Assembly: GCF_024623785.1 (NCBI RefSeq) | Contig: NZ_JANKBZ010000015.1 | Location: 124,001 to 188,000 of the forward strand | Reading direction: 5' to 3' | DNA from: Archangium lipolyticum | GTDB lineage: Bacteria > Myxococcota > Myxococcia > Myxococcales > Myxococcaceae | Length of the DNA: 64,000 bases | Shown here: positions 1-9,354 of the stretch, piece by piece | Position numbering within the stretch: position 1 is the stretch's first letter | Layout: every line of letters begins with the position of its first letter | The notes under the pieces: generated by a model | The model's database searches: none | Told to the model about the DNA's origin: nothing | The model's input: only the letters and a program-made list of their open reading frames with translations | Made by a program: the position numbers and the translations under genes

Positions 1-2278
1 GCGTGGGACCCCTGACGAGGGCACCCTCGGTGGGCGTGAGCACCTCGGGAGCCGCGGGCTCGGTGGTGTCCACGTAGAAGACGCGCGGCACGGGCGACAC
101 GGGGCTCTCGTTGCCCGCCGCGTCCCTGGCCCGGGTCTCCACCTGGTTCCTGTCCTCGGGCAGCGGCGTCGTCGGCGTGTAGCTCCACTTGCCGTCCGCA
201 CCCGCCTTCACCGGGCCATACTCCTCGCCGTTGATGATGACCGTCACATCGACGCCGGGCTCCGCCGTTCCCGTGATCTCCGGCCGGGTCTCCTTCGTGC
301 GGAGCCCCTCCGTGGGAGTGCTCACCGCCGGAATCCCCGGCGGCGTCTTGTCCACCGTGAAGGTGGTGGTGTCGGACACGGGGCCGATGTTGCCCGCCTC
401 ATCCGTGGCCCGGGCCTCCACCGTGTGCGAGGTCTCGGACAGGGGCGTGGTGGGCGTGTAGGTCCACTTGCCGTCCACGTCCGCCGTCACCGGACCGTAG
501 TCCTTGCCGTCGATGATGACCGTCACCTTGCTGCCGGGCTCCGCCGTGCCAGAGATCTCCGGCTGGGTCTCCTGCGTGGAGGAGCCAGTCGCGGGCACGA
601 GCACCGTCGGCTTCCCGGGAGGAGTGGTGTCCACCGTGAAGGTGTTGACCGTGCTCCTGGCGCTCTGCACGCCCTGGTACTCCGTGACCGCCTCGATCGT
701 ATGACGGCCCTCGGAGAGGTTCCTGGGCATGGGCAGCAAGAAGTCGCCATTGGCGTAGGGCGTCACCCGGTACTCGGACGTGTCGACGTAGACCCCATCG
801 ATGATGATGAGCACCCTGAGCGCCGTGACATCGGGGATGGGGCCCGAGGGGTTGACCGGGACCTTGCCCCTGATGTCTGGCCGGACGTTCCGGGTGGACA
901 AGCCATGGGCTGGCTCGGTCACGGAGGGTACGGGCGGCACGACGAACACACCGATGAGCCTCTCGGCGATACCCGGGGAGCCGGACCTCGCACCGTACTG
1001 GGGATCGAAATCATCCGACTGCGTCCCGGACGACACGCCGCTGACGCTGCGGATGCATGCATCAGTGCTGGCCTGGAACAGGATACGGCCGCCGCCGCCG
1101 CCGCCCCCAGGGCCCCTGAAGTCCGAGTTGGAGTTGCCGCCGATGCCGCCGTTCGCCCTGGTGCTGGCGCACTCGGCGGGCCCGGCGAGGCGCAGGTAGA
1201 TACTCCCACCCGCGCCGCCACCGCTGCCGGCATCGGACTCAGACAAATTGCTGGCGCCACCCGACGCGGTGATGGCGCCCGCCGTTCCCGCGAGTGCCCC
1301 CGCGCGAATGAAGATGGCACCACCGCCCGAGCCGCCTCGCTGTCCGGTCCCGGAAGGACCATGACCCGCGCCGCCGCCACCGCCAAACGTCAGGCGATAG
1401 AGGCCATCATACTGGAGCGCCGCGCCGCCCTGGCCGCCCACGGGGCGCTTCCCGTCGGAGGAAGAGCCACCCCGGCCACCCGCACCACCGTTGCCACCAC
1501 CACCGCCTCCGGACCATTTGCAGACCCCCCCACCTCCGCCATTGGTCACGTTGCCCAGGCCGGTGCTCTTCGTCGGCTCATACCGCGTGATGTCGAGACC
1601 CTCGCCCTTCTGCGCCCCTCGGGTGGAAGGCTCGTCCAGACCCGAGCAACTGGTGTTCGTCGCGGTATCGACGGTGGGCAGGCCCCCGCGGAACCCGCTC
1701 CGGTTGGCGGTGATGGTCCCCTCGTTCGTGATGGTACCCGTGGCCAGGAACGCGATGACGCCACCACTGGTGCCGTCCCAGTCCTGGGCGGACAGATTCA
1801 GCCCCGTGGGGATGACGAGGTCCGTGTACTCGGGCACCCGGATGACCTGGGTGACGTTCGACGGGTAGTCGCGGATGAGGGGCGCCGTCAGCTCGAGCGT
1901 CGTTCCCGTCACCGACTTCAGCCGCGCCAGTTCCCACAAGCCCACCTGGAACTTCGTTGGGTCGTTGATGACGATGGGGCCGGCATACCCCGAGGCAGCC
2001 TCCGGGGCGTCCGACCGGATCCCCGTGGTCTGCAGGACCATCACCAGATCGCCTTCCTGGAAGCACCGGGGCGCACCGGTGCACACCCCGACCTCGATGG
2101 TGTCGTCGCCCTTCAACAGAGGCATCTTCACCTGGGCGTAGCTGTTGACGGGACCGTTGGCCGTCACCGTGTGCGCGCCGTCGCGCCCGGTGCCCAGACC
2201 GAACGAGTCCGGCTCGGCCAGCGCCGCCGTCGAGCCGAGGGCCAGCACGCACAGCACGGCCGCGAGCCAGTTCTTCAT
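1..2278 (-). CDS. Secreted Gly-rich, Ig-repeat surface protein, AgmC-like (C-terminus outside window)
   Basis: The gene reads leftwards off the window edge, so only about 759 N-terminal residues are seen. A classical signal peptide (Lys-Asn, then a Leu/Ala/Val core ending at ALA) is followed by a roughly 200-residue region, a long Gly-rich stretch with runs of five to seven glycines and scattered Cys, then from about residue 440 tandem Ig-like modules of about 90 residues. Each module carries the pattern TPPG-P, ISGTAEPG, VTVIIDG and DGKWTYTPTTPL. That arrangement resembles myxobacterial proteins annotated as adventurous gliding protein AgmC and other Big-type adhesins; the name is from recall. 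It starts 33 bp after the OmpA gene and is probably co-transcribed with it. An in-frame ATG at 2293 is an alternative start; 2278 has a GAGG-type site about 8 bp upstream. Confidence 0.82.
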   Translation of the reverse strand, partial: MKNWLAAVLCVLALGSTAALAEPDSFGLGTGRDGAHTVTANGPVNSYAQVKMPLLKGDDTIEVGVCTGAPRCFQEGDLVMVLQTTGIRSDAPEAASGYAGPIVINDPTKFQVGLWELARLKSVTGTTLELTAPLIRDYPSNVTQVIRVPEYTDLVIPTGLNLSAQDWDGTSGGVIAFLATGTITNEGTITANRSGFRGGLPTVDTATNTSCSGLDEPSTRGAQKGEGLDITRYEPTKSTGLGNVTNGGGGGVCKWSGGGGGGNGGAGGRGGSSSDGKRPVGGQGGAALQYDGLYRLTFGGGGGAGHGPSGTGQRGGSGGGAIFIRAGALAGTAGAITASGGASNLSESDAGSGGGAGGSIYLRLAGPAECASTRANGGIGGNSNSDFRGPGGGGGGGRILFQASTDACIRSVSGVSSGTQSDDFDPQYGARSGSPGIAERLIGVFVVPPVPSVTEPAHGLSTRNVRPDIRGKVPVNPSGPIPDVTALRVLIIIDGVYVDTSEYRVTPYANGDFLLPMPRNLSEGRHTIEAVTEYQGVQSARSTVNTFTVDTTPPGKPTVLVPATGSSTQETQPEISGTAEPGSKVTVIIDGKDYGPVTADVDGKWTYTPTTPLSETSHTVEARATDEAGNIGPVSDTTTFTVDKTPPGIPAVSTPTEGLRTKETRPEITGTAEPGVDVTVIINGEEYGPVKAGADGKWSYTPTTPLPEDRNQVETRARDAAGNESPVSPVPRVFYVDTTEPAAPEVLTPTEGALVRGPT

Positions 2279-2311
2279 GAATGGATTCCTCATGATCTTC
2301 ACGTCCTTCAG

Positions 2312-4201
2312 CTACTTCAGCTCGCGCTCGGGGGTGGTGATGATGAAATCCACGCGGCGGTTGGTCGCGCGGCCCTTCTCCGTCTTGTTGGACGCGATGG
2401 GCCGGTCGGGACCGAAGCCCTTCGCCTCCAGGCGCGACGCCTCGACGCCCTTGCCCACCAGATAGCGCTTCACCGATTCGGCCCGCGCCAGCGACAGCTT
2501 GCGGTTGGCCTCCGCGTTGCCCCGGTCGTCCGTGTGACCCTCGATGACCATGCGGTCCACCTCCGGGTGCTGGCGGAGCACCTGGGCCACCTGGTCCAGC
2601 ATCTTGAAGGACCGCTTCTGGATGACGGCCTTGCCGGTGGCGAAGAACACCTGCTCCTTGATCTCCAGCTTGCCCGTCTGGATGGCCACGAGCTGCTTCT
2701 TCTGCACCGGGCAACCCTGGTTGGTGGCCACGCCCTTCTCTTCGGGGCAGTTGTCCAGGTGGTCCGCCACGGTGTCACCGTCGGTGTCCTTCACCGGGCA
2801 GCCGCGCAGCTCCATCAGGCCCGCCTCCGTGGGGCACCTGTCCGCGCCGTCCTCCAGGCCATCCTTGTCCGCGTCCCTCACCGGGCAGCCCTGACGCTCG
2901 GCCAGACCCGCCTCCAGGAGGCACTTGTCCGCGTTGTCCTCGACACCGTCCTGGTCCGCGTCCCTCACCGGGCAGCCCTGACGCTCGGCCAGACCCGCCT
3001 CCATGGGGCACTTGTCCGCGCTGTCCTCGACGCCGTCCTGGTCCGCGTCCTTCACCGGGCAGCCCTGGCGCTCGGCCGGGCCCGCCTCGGTGGGGCACGT
3101 GTCCGCACCGTCCTCCAGGCCGTCCTTGTCCGCGTCCTTCACCGGACAGCCCTGGCGCTCGGCCGGGCCCGCCTCCGCGGGACAGGTGTCCTCGCCATTC
3201 CTCACGCCATCGCCGTCGTCGTCGCGCCGCGAGGCATCCTGCCGCTCCCCACCGCCCACGGCCACGCCGAGCAGCAACCGGAAGGACGGCGTGCCCGGGG
3301 TGTCACCGAAGCCGGGACCGCCCAGCGCATAGAGCTCGGACGACGCGCCCAGGGGAAGCCGCAGACCGGCCAGCACCTCCAGCGACTTCGGCTCGCGCGA
3401 GAGCGGCACGGTGCCGCGCACGTTGAGCTCGCCGCGCAGCCCCTCGCCCGTGGTGGCCAGCACCGCGCCCAGACGCACCTCGTTGCCCAGCTCGTCCTGC
3501 ACCGTGCCCGTGTCACCGAGCACGACGGTGGGCCGCACCAGCGCGCCCGCCTCCACGCCGGCACGCAGCCAGCCGAAGCTCCGACCCACCATCACCTTGG
3601 GCGCGATGCGGACGATGCTGTCCCGCGAGAGCGCCTCCACGCTGCCCACGGGGAGCCCCACGCCCAGCTCGAGCGCCAGGTCCACCGGCGCCTCCCGCTG
3701 CTGCGCGAGCAGTCCCAACCGCACGTGCGCCGTGGGCGTGGACAGACCCGTGCGAGCCGGTGCCCCGATGCCCTGGGCGCTGAGGTCATCTCCGCGCTGC
3801 CAGGCCACCACCGGCAACTGCACACCCAGCTCGAGCCACCGCATCGGCGCCCAGGCCGCCAGCAGGTGCGCCGTCACCCGGTCTCCCACCACCGAGCCCA
3901 ACCGCGCACCATCGCGATACATCACCAGCGGATCATTCTCGTACTGCCCCGCGAGCGAGAGGCGGAAGCCACCGGCGGGCAGCAGCTCGCCGGTGCCCAT
4001 GAGCAGCGACCCCTTGCCGTTGGGGTTGAGCTCCAGACGCTCCAGTTCGAACCGCGGCAGGCCCGTGGGCTGCGCGAGCGCGGCCGGGGCGAGCAGCAAG
4101 GTGGCAACGGCGGACAGGCGCACGAATCCCGACGAACGCGTCGACGAGGGCGCGCCACGCTGGGTCGTCCCCCGGTGGAGGGACGGCTTCTTGTGGCTCA
4201 T
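2312..4201 (-). CDS. OmpA-family outer-membrane protein with thrombospondin type-3 calcium repeats
   Basis: A 629-residue envelope protein. After a signal peptide (hydrophobic segment ending ALAQ) comes a roughly 270-residue beta-rich region that looks like an outer-membrane barrel (alternating residues, many Gly/Leu pairs). Five to six tandem 33-residue repeats follow, with the motif D-x-D-x-DG-x-x-D ... C-P ... QGCPV, typical of calcium-binding TSP3 repeats. The C-terminus is an OmpA peptidoglycan-binding domain (IEGHTDDRGN, LSLARAESVKRYL, GFGPDRP, NRRVDF). The start at 4201 was chosen because GGAG lies 6 bp upstream; a longer frame exists but lacks a signal peptide at its end. It precedes the AgmC-like gene by 33 bp, suggesting a two-gene surface operon. 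Confidence 0.92.
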   Translation of the reverse strand: MSHKKPSLHRGTTQRGAPSSTRSSGFVRLSAVATLLLAPAALAQPTGLPRFELERLELNPNGKGSLLMGTGELLPAGGFRLSLAGQYENDPLVMYRDGARLGSVVGDRVTAHLLAAWAPMRWLELGVQLPVVAWQRGDDLSAQGIGAPARTGLSTPTAHVRLGLLAQQREAPVDLALELGVGLPVGSVEALSRDSIVRIAPKVMVGRSFGWLRAGVEAGALVRPTVVLGDTGTVQDELGNEVRLGAVLATTGEGLRGELNVRGTVPLSREPKSLEVLAGLRLPLGASSELYALGGPGFGDTPGTPSFRLLLGVAVGGGERQDASRRDDDGDGVRNGEDTCPAEAGPAERQGCPVKDADKDGLEDGADTCPTEAGPAERQGCPVKDADQDGVEDSADKCPMEAGLAERQGCPVRDADQDGVEDNADKCLLEAGLAERQGCPVRDADKDGLEDGADRCPTEAGLMELRGCPVKDTDGDTVADHLDNCPEEKGVATNQGCPVQKKQLVAIQTGKLEIKEQVFFATGKAVIQKRSFKMLDQVAQVLRQHPEVDRMVIEGHTDDRGNAEANRKLSLARAESVKRYLVGKGVEASRLEAKGFGPDRPIASNKTEKGRATNRRVDFIITTPERELK

Positions 4202-4528
4202 GAGTTCTCCATGTCGAGGCCCCTGCGGGTCCCGTTCCGACTGGACCGCCTCGCGGCGCTGCATCCCGGGTGGAAAGCTCGGGGAGCACTGCTCCTCGTG
4301 TGTCTTCCGGATGTCGCCGCGCGCATACAGACACCGGAAGGCCGAGGGCTGTCCAGGAGTTGTAGAGGGTATGGTGCACGCCCGCTCGTCCCTCTGGGAG
4401 CCCCGATTGCGGATTGCTCTGACTCCTCCGGGTGCGGCGCTCCGCCGAGGCCTCTGTCATTCAGTGACCGCTCCCTCCTACTGCCAGTGCATCCCGAGGG
4501 CAAAGAATCGTTGCCGGGCAGGCAGCAG
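4202..4528. promoter_or_regulatory. Divergent intergenic region
   Basis: This 327-bp stretch separates the leftward OmpA gene from the rightward histidine kinase and should hold both promoters. I see no convincing -35/-10 or -24/-12 pair, RNA gene or coding frame in it. The right limit depends on the GTG chosen for the kinase. Confidence 0.4.
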
Positions 4529-6880
4529 GTGAGCACCCTGGGCACGGTGAGCACCCTGAGGCGCATCGGATGGGGTCTGGGCCTCGGGCTGATCGGGTGG
4601 GTGGTGAACCTGGCGGCCCTGGAGGTACTGCCCGGGGTGCATCTGCTGCTCGGTCCCCTGGTGGTGCTGCTCGCCGCGGTCCTGTTCGGCCCTGTAGCGG
4701 GCGGGCTGGCGGGCGCCTTATCGGGCGCGGGGACGATCTGGCTGTGGGGCCACCCGTGGGGGTGGCTCAACATGATTCTCGAGGGCGTCTGCGTGGGCGC
4801 GCTGCGCCGGCGCCTCACGCCGCTGGTGGCGGATGCCTGCTACTGGGCGCTGAGCCCGCTGTACTTCCTCCTCACCTACCGGTGGGTGGAGGACATCCCC
4901 TTCGAGGCCACGCTGGTGGCGGGGGTGAAGCAGGCGGTGAACGGGTTGTTGGCGGCGCTCCTCCTCCAGGTGGTGCTGCTGCTGCCCGGGGTGCGCAGAC
5001 ACCTGCGGGCGCTGCTGCCGCTGCCGATGGCGGACGTGTCCATCGGGCGCGCGTTCGGCTCGGCGCTCACGCTGGGAGCCATCATCCCGCTGCTGGTGGT
5101 GGGCGGGGCCGAGGGCCGCGCGCGCTACGACACCGAGGTGCGGCAGGTGAACGAGGAGAACCTGCACGCGGCCCGGGTGGTGGCCAATGAAATCGAGAGC
5201 AGCCTGCAGCACTCGCGCCATGGCGTGTTCCGGCTGGCCCGCACGCTCTCGGCGAGCCTGTCGCCGGAAGGGGCGCTGCCGGGCCCGCACTTCCTCGAGG
5301 GCGAGCTGGACGCGCTGGTTTCCTACTCGCCGGAGGTGGTCAACGCCTACGTCGGCAGCCCGGAGGGGGTGGCGCTCGCCTTCTCCCCCCGCAACGACGC
5401 GGCGGGCCTTCCGCTGGCGGGGACCGACTTCTCGGATCGGCCCTACGTGCAGCAGGTGCGGCAGTCCCGCGAGCCGGTGGTGAGCGACGTCTTCCTCGGA
5501 CGAGGGGGGGTGCACGGGCCGCTGGTGGTGACGGCGGCCCCCATCCGCCGGGGAGAGAATTACGCGGGGTACGTGATGGCGGCGATGGACCTGCCGCGGC
5601 TGCGCCAGCACGCGTACACCCAGGTGAGGGACACCGAGCGGCGCATCCGGGTCATCGACGCGCGGGGCGGAGTGGTGCTCGACTCGTCCGAGGAGGGCAC
5701 CGGGCAGATGCGGAGCACCACCGGCTCGCCGCTGGCGAAGGCGCTGGAGCAGGTGGGCAGTGGCGGCACCGGGATTTACGAGAGCGAGCAGGACGCGGTG
5801 ATGCTCGTGCGCGCGGGGACGCTGCAACACTTCGGCATGGTCGAGGTGCCACGGTTGGGGTGGCGGGTGGTGGTGGAGCAGCCGGGGACACGGTTGCAGC
5901 GGGACGTGGAGCGCTCCTACTTCGCCCTGCTGGGGACGGTGGGACTGGCCACGGTGGCCGCGGTGCTGCTGGCGCTCACCTTCTCGCGCATCATCGTCTC
6001 GCCGGTGCATGGGGTGTCGCACGCGGCGGCGCGGCTGGCGGCGGGGGATCGCACGGCGCGCGCCTCCGAGGTGGCCGAGGACTCGCCGCGCGAGCTGAGC
6101 CAGCTGGCGGAGACGTTCGACCGGATGGCGTGGCAGCTGTCGCGGCAGATGGAGGCCGTCGAGCGCACCAGCCGGGAGAAGGACGCCTTCCTCTCCATCG
6201 CCTCGCACGAGCTGAAGACGCCGCTCACGGCGCTCAAGGCCCAGGTGCAGATACTGCGGCGCAAGGTGCCGGCCGAGCACGTGGAGCGGCTGGACACGGT
6301 GAGCCGGCAGGTGGACCGGGTGACGCGGCTGGTGAACCAGTTGCTGGACGCCTCGCAGCTCGGCCTGGAGCAGCTGCCGCTGGAGCGGGCGCGGCTGGAC
6401 CTGGGCGAGGTGGTGAGGAGGGTGGCGGAGCCCCTGGTGAGTGCCTCGCCACTGCACGCACTGGAGCTCGAGGTGTGCCCGCTGGTGGGCGAGTTCGACG
6501 AGCTGCGCATGGAGCAGGTGCTGCACAACCTGGTGACCAACGCCATCAAGTACAGCCCGACGGGAGGCACCATCGAGGTGCACACCCGGGTGCTGCCGGG
6601 CAACGAGGCGGAGGTGGTGGTGGCCGACCGGGGCATCGGCCTGCGGGTGCAGGACGAGGAGCAGCTCTTCGGACGGTTCGAGCGCGGAGACCGGCGAGAG
6701 CTGACGAGCATCTCGGGAATAGGGGTGGGGCTGTACGTGTCACGGGAGATCATCCGCCGCCACGGGGGACGCATCTCGCTGCGCCCACGCGAGGGAGGAG
6801 GAGCGGTGGCGACGGTGCGACTACCGCTGAGCGTGAAACCCGAGCACGACCACCACGTGCCCCACCGGACGGATCACTGA
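4529..6880 (+). CDS. Membrane sensor histidine kinase (multi-TM, extracytoplasmic sensor, HAMP, HisKA, HATPase)
   Basis: About 783 residues. The N-terminus has four to five hydrophobic segments (residues 10-150) resembling a membrane sensor domain. A probable extracytoplasmic Cache-like sensor follows at 195-465, then a TM helix, a HAMP linker (about 490-545) and HisKA with the intact phospho-acceptor His560 in ASHELKTPLT. The HATPase has N box NLVTNAIKYSP, G1 ADRGIGL and G2 GIGVGLY, so it should be catalytically competent. The reading frame stays open far upstream, but that part is antisense to the OmpA and AgmC-like genes. The first hydrophobic residues are preceded by GTGs at 4529 and 4547; 4529 is chosen without strong RBS support. 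No response regulator is adjacent. Confidence 0.87.
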   Translation: MSTLGTVSTLRRIGWGLGLGLIGWVVNLAALEVLPGVHLLLGPLVVLLAAVLFGPVAGGLAGALSGAGTIWLWGHPWGWLNMILEGVCVGALRRRLTPLVADACYWALSPLYFLLTYRWVEDIPFEATLVAGVKQAVNGLLAALLLQVVLLLPGVRRHLRALLPLPMADVSIGRAFGSALTLGAIIPLLVVGGAEGRARYDTEVRQVNEENLHAARVVANEIESSLQHSRHGVFRLARTLSASLSPEGALPGPHFLEGELDALVSYSPEVVNAYVGSPEGVALAFSPRNDAAGLPLAGTDFSDRPYVQQVRQSREPVVSDVFLGRGGVHGPLVVTAAPIRRGENYAGYVMAAMDLPRLRQHAYTQVRDTERRIRVIDARGGVVLDSSEEGTGQMRSTTGSPLAKALEQVGSGGTGIYESEQDAVMLVRAGTLQHFGMVEVPRLGWRVVVEQPGTRLQRDVERSYFALLGTVGLATVAAVLLALTFSRIIVSPVHGVSHAAARLAAGDRTARASEVAEDSPRELSQLAETFDRMAWQLSRQMEAVERTSREKDAFLSIASHELKTPLTALKAQVQILRRKVPAEHVERLDTVSRQVDRVTRLVNQLLDASQLGLEQLPLERARLDLGEVVRRVAEPLVSASPLHALELEVCPLVGEFDELRMEQVLHNLVTNAIKYSPTGGTIEVHTRVLPGNEAEVVVADRGIGLRVQDEEQLFGRFERGDRRELTSISGIGVGLYVSREIIRRHGGRISLRPREGGGAVATVRLPLSVKPEHDHHVPHRTDH

Positions 6881-6896
6881 ACGGGTTTCGCATGCT

Positions 6897-6930
6897 CCCT
6901 CTCCCCCTGGGAGAGGGCGGGGGGTGAGGG
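6897..6930 (-). repeat. Dispersed hairpin repeat, copy 1
   Basis: A perfect 9-bp stem (CCCTCTCCC / GGGAGAGGG) with a 3-nt loop, followed by GGGTGAGGG. It is the same element as at 19857, 19924 and 25169 but inverted. It lies 17 bp after the kinase stop codon and just before the convergent methyltransferase stop, so it may terminate one or both transcripts. Confidence 0.75.
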
Positions 6931-6953
6931 TAGTTAGACCCCTGGTTCGAATC

Positions 6954-9173
6954 TCAACCCAGCACGCCCAGCGCATGAGCCAACCGCCAGGCGACCACCA
7001 GCAGGTGGGCGTCCTGAACCACATCCAACTGACTGATGAGGACCTCGAGCGGCATCCAGTGCAGGCGCGGATCATGAGCCGAGTCCGCGTCGACCTCCAC
7101 GGCGAAAGGCCAGACCAGCTCGGGAGTAACACCCGGGGTCGTGTGATACGAGCCCCCGAGCTCCCAGGTGTGGCGCACCGAGACGGCGAACTCCTCGCGG
7201 AGGCGCTCGGCGATGAAGGCGGGCACCTGCGCGAGGTGGGTGAACGTCCGGGGAAGCCGCCAGGCGGGAGACACGGCGATGCGGGCGCTGCCCGTGAAGT
7301 GCTGAACCACCGGCAACTCGCGGTGCTCGATGCCCACCCGGATGCCCTCGCGCGTCCGCACCACGGGGAGGGCCACGGTGGTGTTGCGGCTGACCTCGCC
7401 ACGGGGCACGAGGTACTCGCGCGGCACGCTGGCCAGCACGCGGCCCTCCGCGTCGCGCTCGGAGAAGGTACCGGTACGCAGGTCCAGATAGCCGGCGGCA
7501 CCGTCCTCATGGGGAGAGAAGCCCACGTGGCGCGCGGGGGTCAACGCATCCTCGGCCCACGAGGGCCCACCGGACTGCTCGGTGAGCTGGATGGAGGCGC
7601 CGATCCACGGCCCCGGTGAGGAGCCCAGGTGGCGAAGCAGACGGTGGATGTTGAGCTCCAACCGGGCGTCCACCATGCCGCCCACGTGGCACGCGCGGAG
7701 CACCTGGCGCGCATCCAGCTCGCGCACCGAGCCGGAGCTGGTGAAGGGGCTGTAGTCGGGCACCGGCAACCCGGTGGAGGACGGGGCCACCTCCACGAGG
7801 TACGCGGACACGCGCTCGCTCACGCCACCGGGCGAGGTGAAGTAGCGCACCGGCTCACCGAGGGCGCGGATGCTGTCGGCGGGGAGCCCGGCCCGCTCGT
7901 GGAGGATGCGGGTGATGGCCTTGTCCGGCGGCTCACCGGCGTGGGTAATGGCTGCGAGGGGCTCGGTGACATAGCCGGACAGCGCCGCGCCGCCGAGGTT
8001 GGGATGATCCGCGCAGGCATTGACGATGGGGCGCGGAAAACCCTTCTTGGCCAGCACGAACACCTGACCGTCCTGGCGGAACCAGGGCAGCAGGTCGAGC
8101 GTGCGCCCTGGACGCTCCACCAATTCCCAGACGTGACCGGACTCCTCATGACGCCAGGCACTGAGGGACAGGAAGCGCGGCGTGGCGAGAGGCTCACTGC
8201 GCTCCTCGCGCAGCTCCACGCCCGCGCCGGGGGGCACCTTCTCGCCCACGATGAGGTAGTTGGTGGCGGGGAACGGCAGCGGCCTGCCGTCGACGTCGCT
8301 CAGGTGGAAGCGGCCCTCGTAGCGGTTGGCGATGATCCACGGGTTGCGGATGGGCATCGAGCTGAGGATGCGCAGCCCGCGGCGGCGGAAGGCGGACTCG
8401 AACTGGGACTGGGAGAAATAGGTGTACTCCTCGAGCAATTCCACGTCCCAGTCGGTGCGGTAGTCCTTGCGGAGGATGAACTCGTTGGCGGCGCGCAGGG
8501 CGAGCCGGTAGCGGACGTGCCCCGCGTGGGGCGAAGCGAGCCGCGTATAGGGCACGGGGCCGTCGCGGTTGACGCTGCAGCGGAAGTCGCGCGCGAAGCG
8601 CTCGAAGAGCGCGGCGGTGGAGAGCTCCGGAACGAGCCCCTCGGCGGACCCATCCGTCGTGGGCAGGTCGAGGAACACCTCCGAGGGTCCGTCGGGGATG
8701 AGGAAGTCGCGGATGATGATGACGCCGCCGGTGCGCAGCGCGCGCACCTGGTTGTCCAGACACTCCTCCAGGCGGGCGAGCGAGAAGGCATTGAAGCTGG
8801 TGACGTGGTGGAGCACCGACGAGTCGAGCACGCCATCGAGGGACTCGGGCGGGAAGACGGGGTCGGCGATGTCGCCCACGACGAAGCGGAGGTTGGGGCG
8901 CTGATAGGACTCGGCGGCCATCTTCACGGACACCGGGTTGATGTCCACGCCGACCAGCTCCAGACCGCTGTAGAGACAGGCGAGGTCATGGGTGCCACGG
9001 CCCGAGCCGCTGCCCATGTCGGCCACACGGCCGCGCGTGGGGAAGTGAGCAGTGGTGAGAGCCACCTTCTGCTGCATGGAGGCATCCATGCCAGCGAAGT
9101 AGGTGGCGTAGTGGTCCGCATTGCCGCGGTGCTGGGCCGCGTAGGTTTCCGCCGTGCTCGTCTTGGAGGCCAT
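6954..9173 (-). CDS. Class I SAM methyltransferase fused to two degenerate Nudix-like modules
   Basis: 739 residues. Residues 1-290 form a Rossmann methyltransferase: motif I VADMGSGSGRG near 48-58, the acidic LVGVDINP loop, FVVGDIADP, and a VLHHV segment like motif IV. The rest is not methyltransferase. Around 330-450 and again around 590-739 the sequence resembles ADP-ribose-pyrophosphatase-type Nudix folds. Each copy ends in a similar pattern (SPGGVSERVSAYLVEV and TTPGVTPELVWPFAVEV), but neither has a complete GX5EX7REUXEEXGU Nudix box. Those modules may bind a nucleotide-like ligand rather than hydrolyse it; that is inference. The gene stands alone, convergent with the kinase, with a well-placed ATG at 9173. 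Substrate unknown. Confidence 0.8.
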   Translation of the reverse strand: MASKTSTAETYAAQHRGNADHYATYFAGMDASMQQKVALTTAHFPTRGRVADMGSGSGRGTHDLACLYSGLELVGVDINPVSVKMAAESYQRPNLRFVVGDIADPVFPPESLDGVLDSSVLHHVTSFNAFSLARLEECLDNQVRALRTGGVIIIRDFLIPDGPSEVFLDLPTTDGSAEGLVPELSTAALFERFARDFRCSVNRDGPVPYTRLASPHAGHVRYRLALRAANEFILRKDYRTDWDVELLEEYTYFSQSQFESAFRRRGLRILSSMPIRNPWIIANRYEGRFHLSDVDGRPLPFPATNYLIVGEKVPPGAGVELREERSEPLATPRFLSLSAWRHEESGHVWELVERPGRTLDLLPWFRQDGQVFVLAKKGFPRPIVNACADHPNLGGAALSGYVTEPLAAITHAGEPPDKAITRILHERAGLPADSIRALGEPVRYFTSPGGVSERVSAYLVEVAPSSTGLPVPDYSPFTSSGSVRELDARQVLRACHVGGMVDARLELNIHRLLRHLGSSPGPWIGASIQLTEQSGGPSWAEDALTPARHVGFSPHEDGAAGYLDLRTGTFSERDAEGRVLASVPREYLVPRGEVSRNTTVALPVVRTREGIRVGIEHRELPVVQHFTGSARIAVSPAWRLPRTFTHLAQVPAFIAERLREEFAVSVRHTWELGGSYHTTPGVTPELVWPFAVEVDADSAHDPRLHWMPLEVLISQLDVVQDAHLLVVAWRLAHALGVLG

Positions 9174-9354
9174 CGGGGCACCAGTCTACCGCGAAGGACC
9201 CGTTGCGGGAGGGAGCCGGGAGTTTTCGCGAGGATCTCACCTGGGAGGGCATGGTCTTCCCGCAGCCTGCGGCCTCTAGTGACTCCTGGCTCCGCGTATG
9301 CCCAGGCAAGTGGAGCGGGAGGTGACCTTGAGTGCAGCCGTTGGGTATCTGGCC

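Noticed and set aside
2690-3222. Regular tandem repeats of about 99 bp, considered as CRISPR or minisatellite
   Set aside because: The repeats are in frame and encode TSP3 calcium-binding units of the OmpA protein; there are no unique spacers.
425-4528. Frame open for more than 1300 codons upstream of the sensor kinase, suggesting a 2151-residue protein
   Set aside because: It is antisense to the AgmC-like and OmpA genes, which have clear domains and signal peptides. The composition is Arg/His/Gly-rich without domains. The kinase starts near 4529.
6943-6953. GGTTCGAATC, like the T-arm of a tRNA
   Set aside because: The bases on either side do not pair to form a T-stem and no acceptor or anticodon arm can be drawn; it lies beside a hairpin repeat.
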